From: MGBC120314 sp051877855
GTDB lineage: Bacteria; Bacillota; Clostridia; Lachnospirales; Lachnospiraceae
DNA length: 64,000 bases
Assembly (NCBI GenBank): GCA_051877855.1
Contig: JBJEJH010000060.1
Span: forward strand, 1-64,000
Reading direction: 5' to 3'
Shown here: in pieces, positions 63,287 to 64,000 of the stretch
Layout: each line of letters starts with the position of its first letter
Position numbering within the stretch: the stretch's first letter is position 1
The notes under the pieces: generated by a model
Databases searched by the model: none
What the model saw: only the letters and a program-made list of their open reading frames with translations
What the model was told of the DNA's origin: nothing
Position numbers and translations under genes: made by a program

Positions 63287-63423
63287 TTTTCGTCCTCCTG
63301 TTTCCTATTTTCTATGTATTTTATTTATTCAAATTCTGTTCCCATGTCAAAAACATCACAGACTTTTCTAAGTTTATCATAAATTCCGTCTAAAATCAAG
63401 GATTCGAGGGTCTCATCAGACAT

Positions 63424-63471
63424 AAAAAAAGAGCTGCCGCCCTCAGGACTTCTCAATCCCTTAAGCGACAG
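63424..63471 (-). terminator. Attenuator-like terminator between binding-protein and permease genes
   Basis: The arms CTGCCGC (63434-63440) and GCGACAG (63465-63471) pair with one G-U wobble. Read on the minus strand the stem is followed by CTCTTTTTTT. Its place within an operon suggests partial termination. Confidence 0.75.
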
Positions 63472-63507
63472 ACTCAAAACAAATCAATATTTCCTTATAG
63501 CATAGGA

Positions 63508-64000
63508 TTATTCAGCGATTGCTTCATATCCTTCCGGAACCTTGATTCCTAACTGATCACAGATCGTCTTGTTGTACTTCTTTGTGAACTGTGGTGCATA
63601 CTCGATCGGCATTGTAGCGATGTCAGCCTCACCCTTAAGAATCTTAACTGCCATCTTACCGGTCGCAACACCAAGATCATAGTAATCAATAGACAGTGTA
63701 GCTACACCGCAACCTGCACAGATACCCTCTTCACCTGCCACAACAGGAATACCTGCAGGAAGACAGATATTGTTAAGAATCTCTGCATTGGAAGCTACTG
63801 TGTTATCGGTTGGAACATAGATTACATCACTCTCTGAAGCTGCCTTTGTAGCTACGGATGAAAGATCGTTAGAATCAGAGAATGCATACATTGTACAGGT
63901 ATAACCTAACTTTTCAAGGTATGCCTTGATGGTGTCAACCTGATACTGTGAGTTTGCCTCTGCTGAACAATATACAAGACCCACTTTCTTAGCATCCGGG
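63508..64000 (-). CDS. ABC importer substrate-binding protein, tryptophan/tyrosine-type (5' end cut by window edge)
   Basis: The C-terminal 163 residues are present. The stretch begins ahead of KKVGLVYCSAEANS and contains YVPTDNTVASNAEI and PVVAGEEGICAGCG, then a C-terminal EYAPQFTKKYNKTICDQLGI. This is the TrpX/ABC_sub_bind type, which takes up aromatic amino acids or related ligands. The start and the lipoprotein signal lie outside the window. The specific ligand cannot be told. Confidence 0.9.
   Translation of the reverse strand, partial: PDAKKVGLVYCSAEANSQYQVDTIKAYLEKLGYTCTMYAFSDSNDLSSVATKAASESDVIYVPTDNTVASNAEILNNICLPAGIPVVAGEEGICAGCGVATLSIDYYDLGVATGKMAVKILKGEADIATMPIEYAPQFTKKYNKTICDQLGIKVPEGYEAIAE

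Overview
The window reads as chromosomal DNA from a low-to-medium GC, flagellated Firmicute, most likely a Lachnospiraceae-type Clostridium relative. The reasons are a CodY regulator directly upstream of flgB-flgC-fliE-fliF-fliG, a type IV pilus locus of clostridial style, PadR/DUF1700 and HD-GYP genes, strong purine-rich ribosome binding sites and sigma-A type promoters. Essentially every gene is on the minus strand. No tRNA, rRNA, CRISPR array, prophage or intact transposase is seen. One 100-base run of N (10291-10390) interrupts a tandem repeat array.

Layout. (1) 1-9911: the comM(yifB)-dprA-topA-codY-flgB-flgC-fliE-fliF-fliG block; fliG is cut by the window edge. The Bacillus subtilis dprA-topA-codY-flg order is kept, but the genes that usually lie between topA and codY are absent. 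(2) 9940-11198: a 14-unit array of a 73-bp hairpin-bearing repeat, flanked by two copies of a small GGGACG/CGTCCC hairpin that are probably inverted relative to each other. (3) 11219-26032: a type IV pilus operon (pilC, pilA, a pilM-pilN fusion, a pilO-like gene, three minor prepilins, an 873-aa PilX-like prepilin and a 1.45-kaa secreted protein) with a good promoter and terminator, but no PilB, PilT or PilD in view.

(4) 26076-43276: a 13-gene surface polysaccharide operon. It contains CDP-glucose genes (rfbF, rfbG), an RfbH-type 3-dehydrase with the diagnostic His in place of Lys and cluster cysteines, and a TPP enzyme plus an SDR that together suggest a branched 3,6-dideoxy sugar. It also has a flippase, a polysaccharide pyruvyl transferase, several glycosyltransferases, and an unusual ferredoxin-glycosyltransferase fusion next to an FrhB-like protein that lacks its ferredoxin. 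(5) 43404-50316: thrC, an AP2 protein with a degenerate HNH core, metA (Glu111 type) with a structured leader, dus, truA, an acyltransferase and mscL with a zinc ribbon.

(6) 50405-64000: an HD-GYP protein, map, a MATE transporter, a CDF metal transporter behind a NiCo (czcD) riboswitch, exonuclease III, an ABC exporter, a GNAT enzyme, a padR-DUF1700 operon, a D,D-carboxypeptidase and a tryptophan/tyrosine-type ABC importer whose binding-protein gene runs off the end. The main candidates for something new are the 73-bp hairpin array with its flanking hairpins, the pilus operon ending in a giant secreted protein, the ferredoxin-glycosyltransferase rearrangement, the AP2 protein with a dead HNH core, and the structured metA leader.
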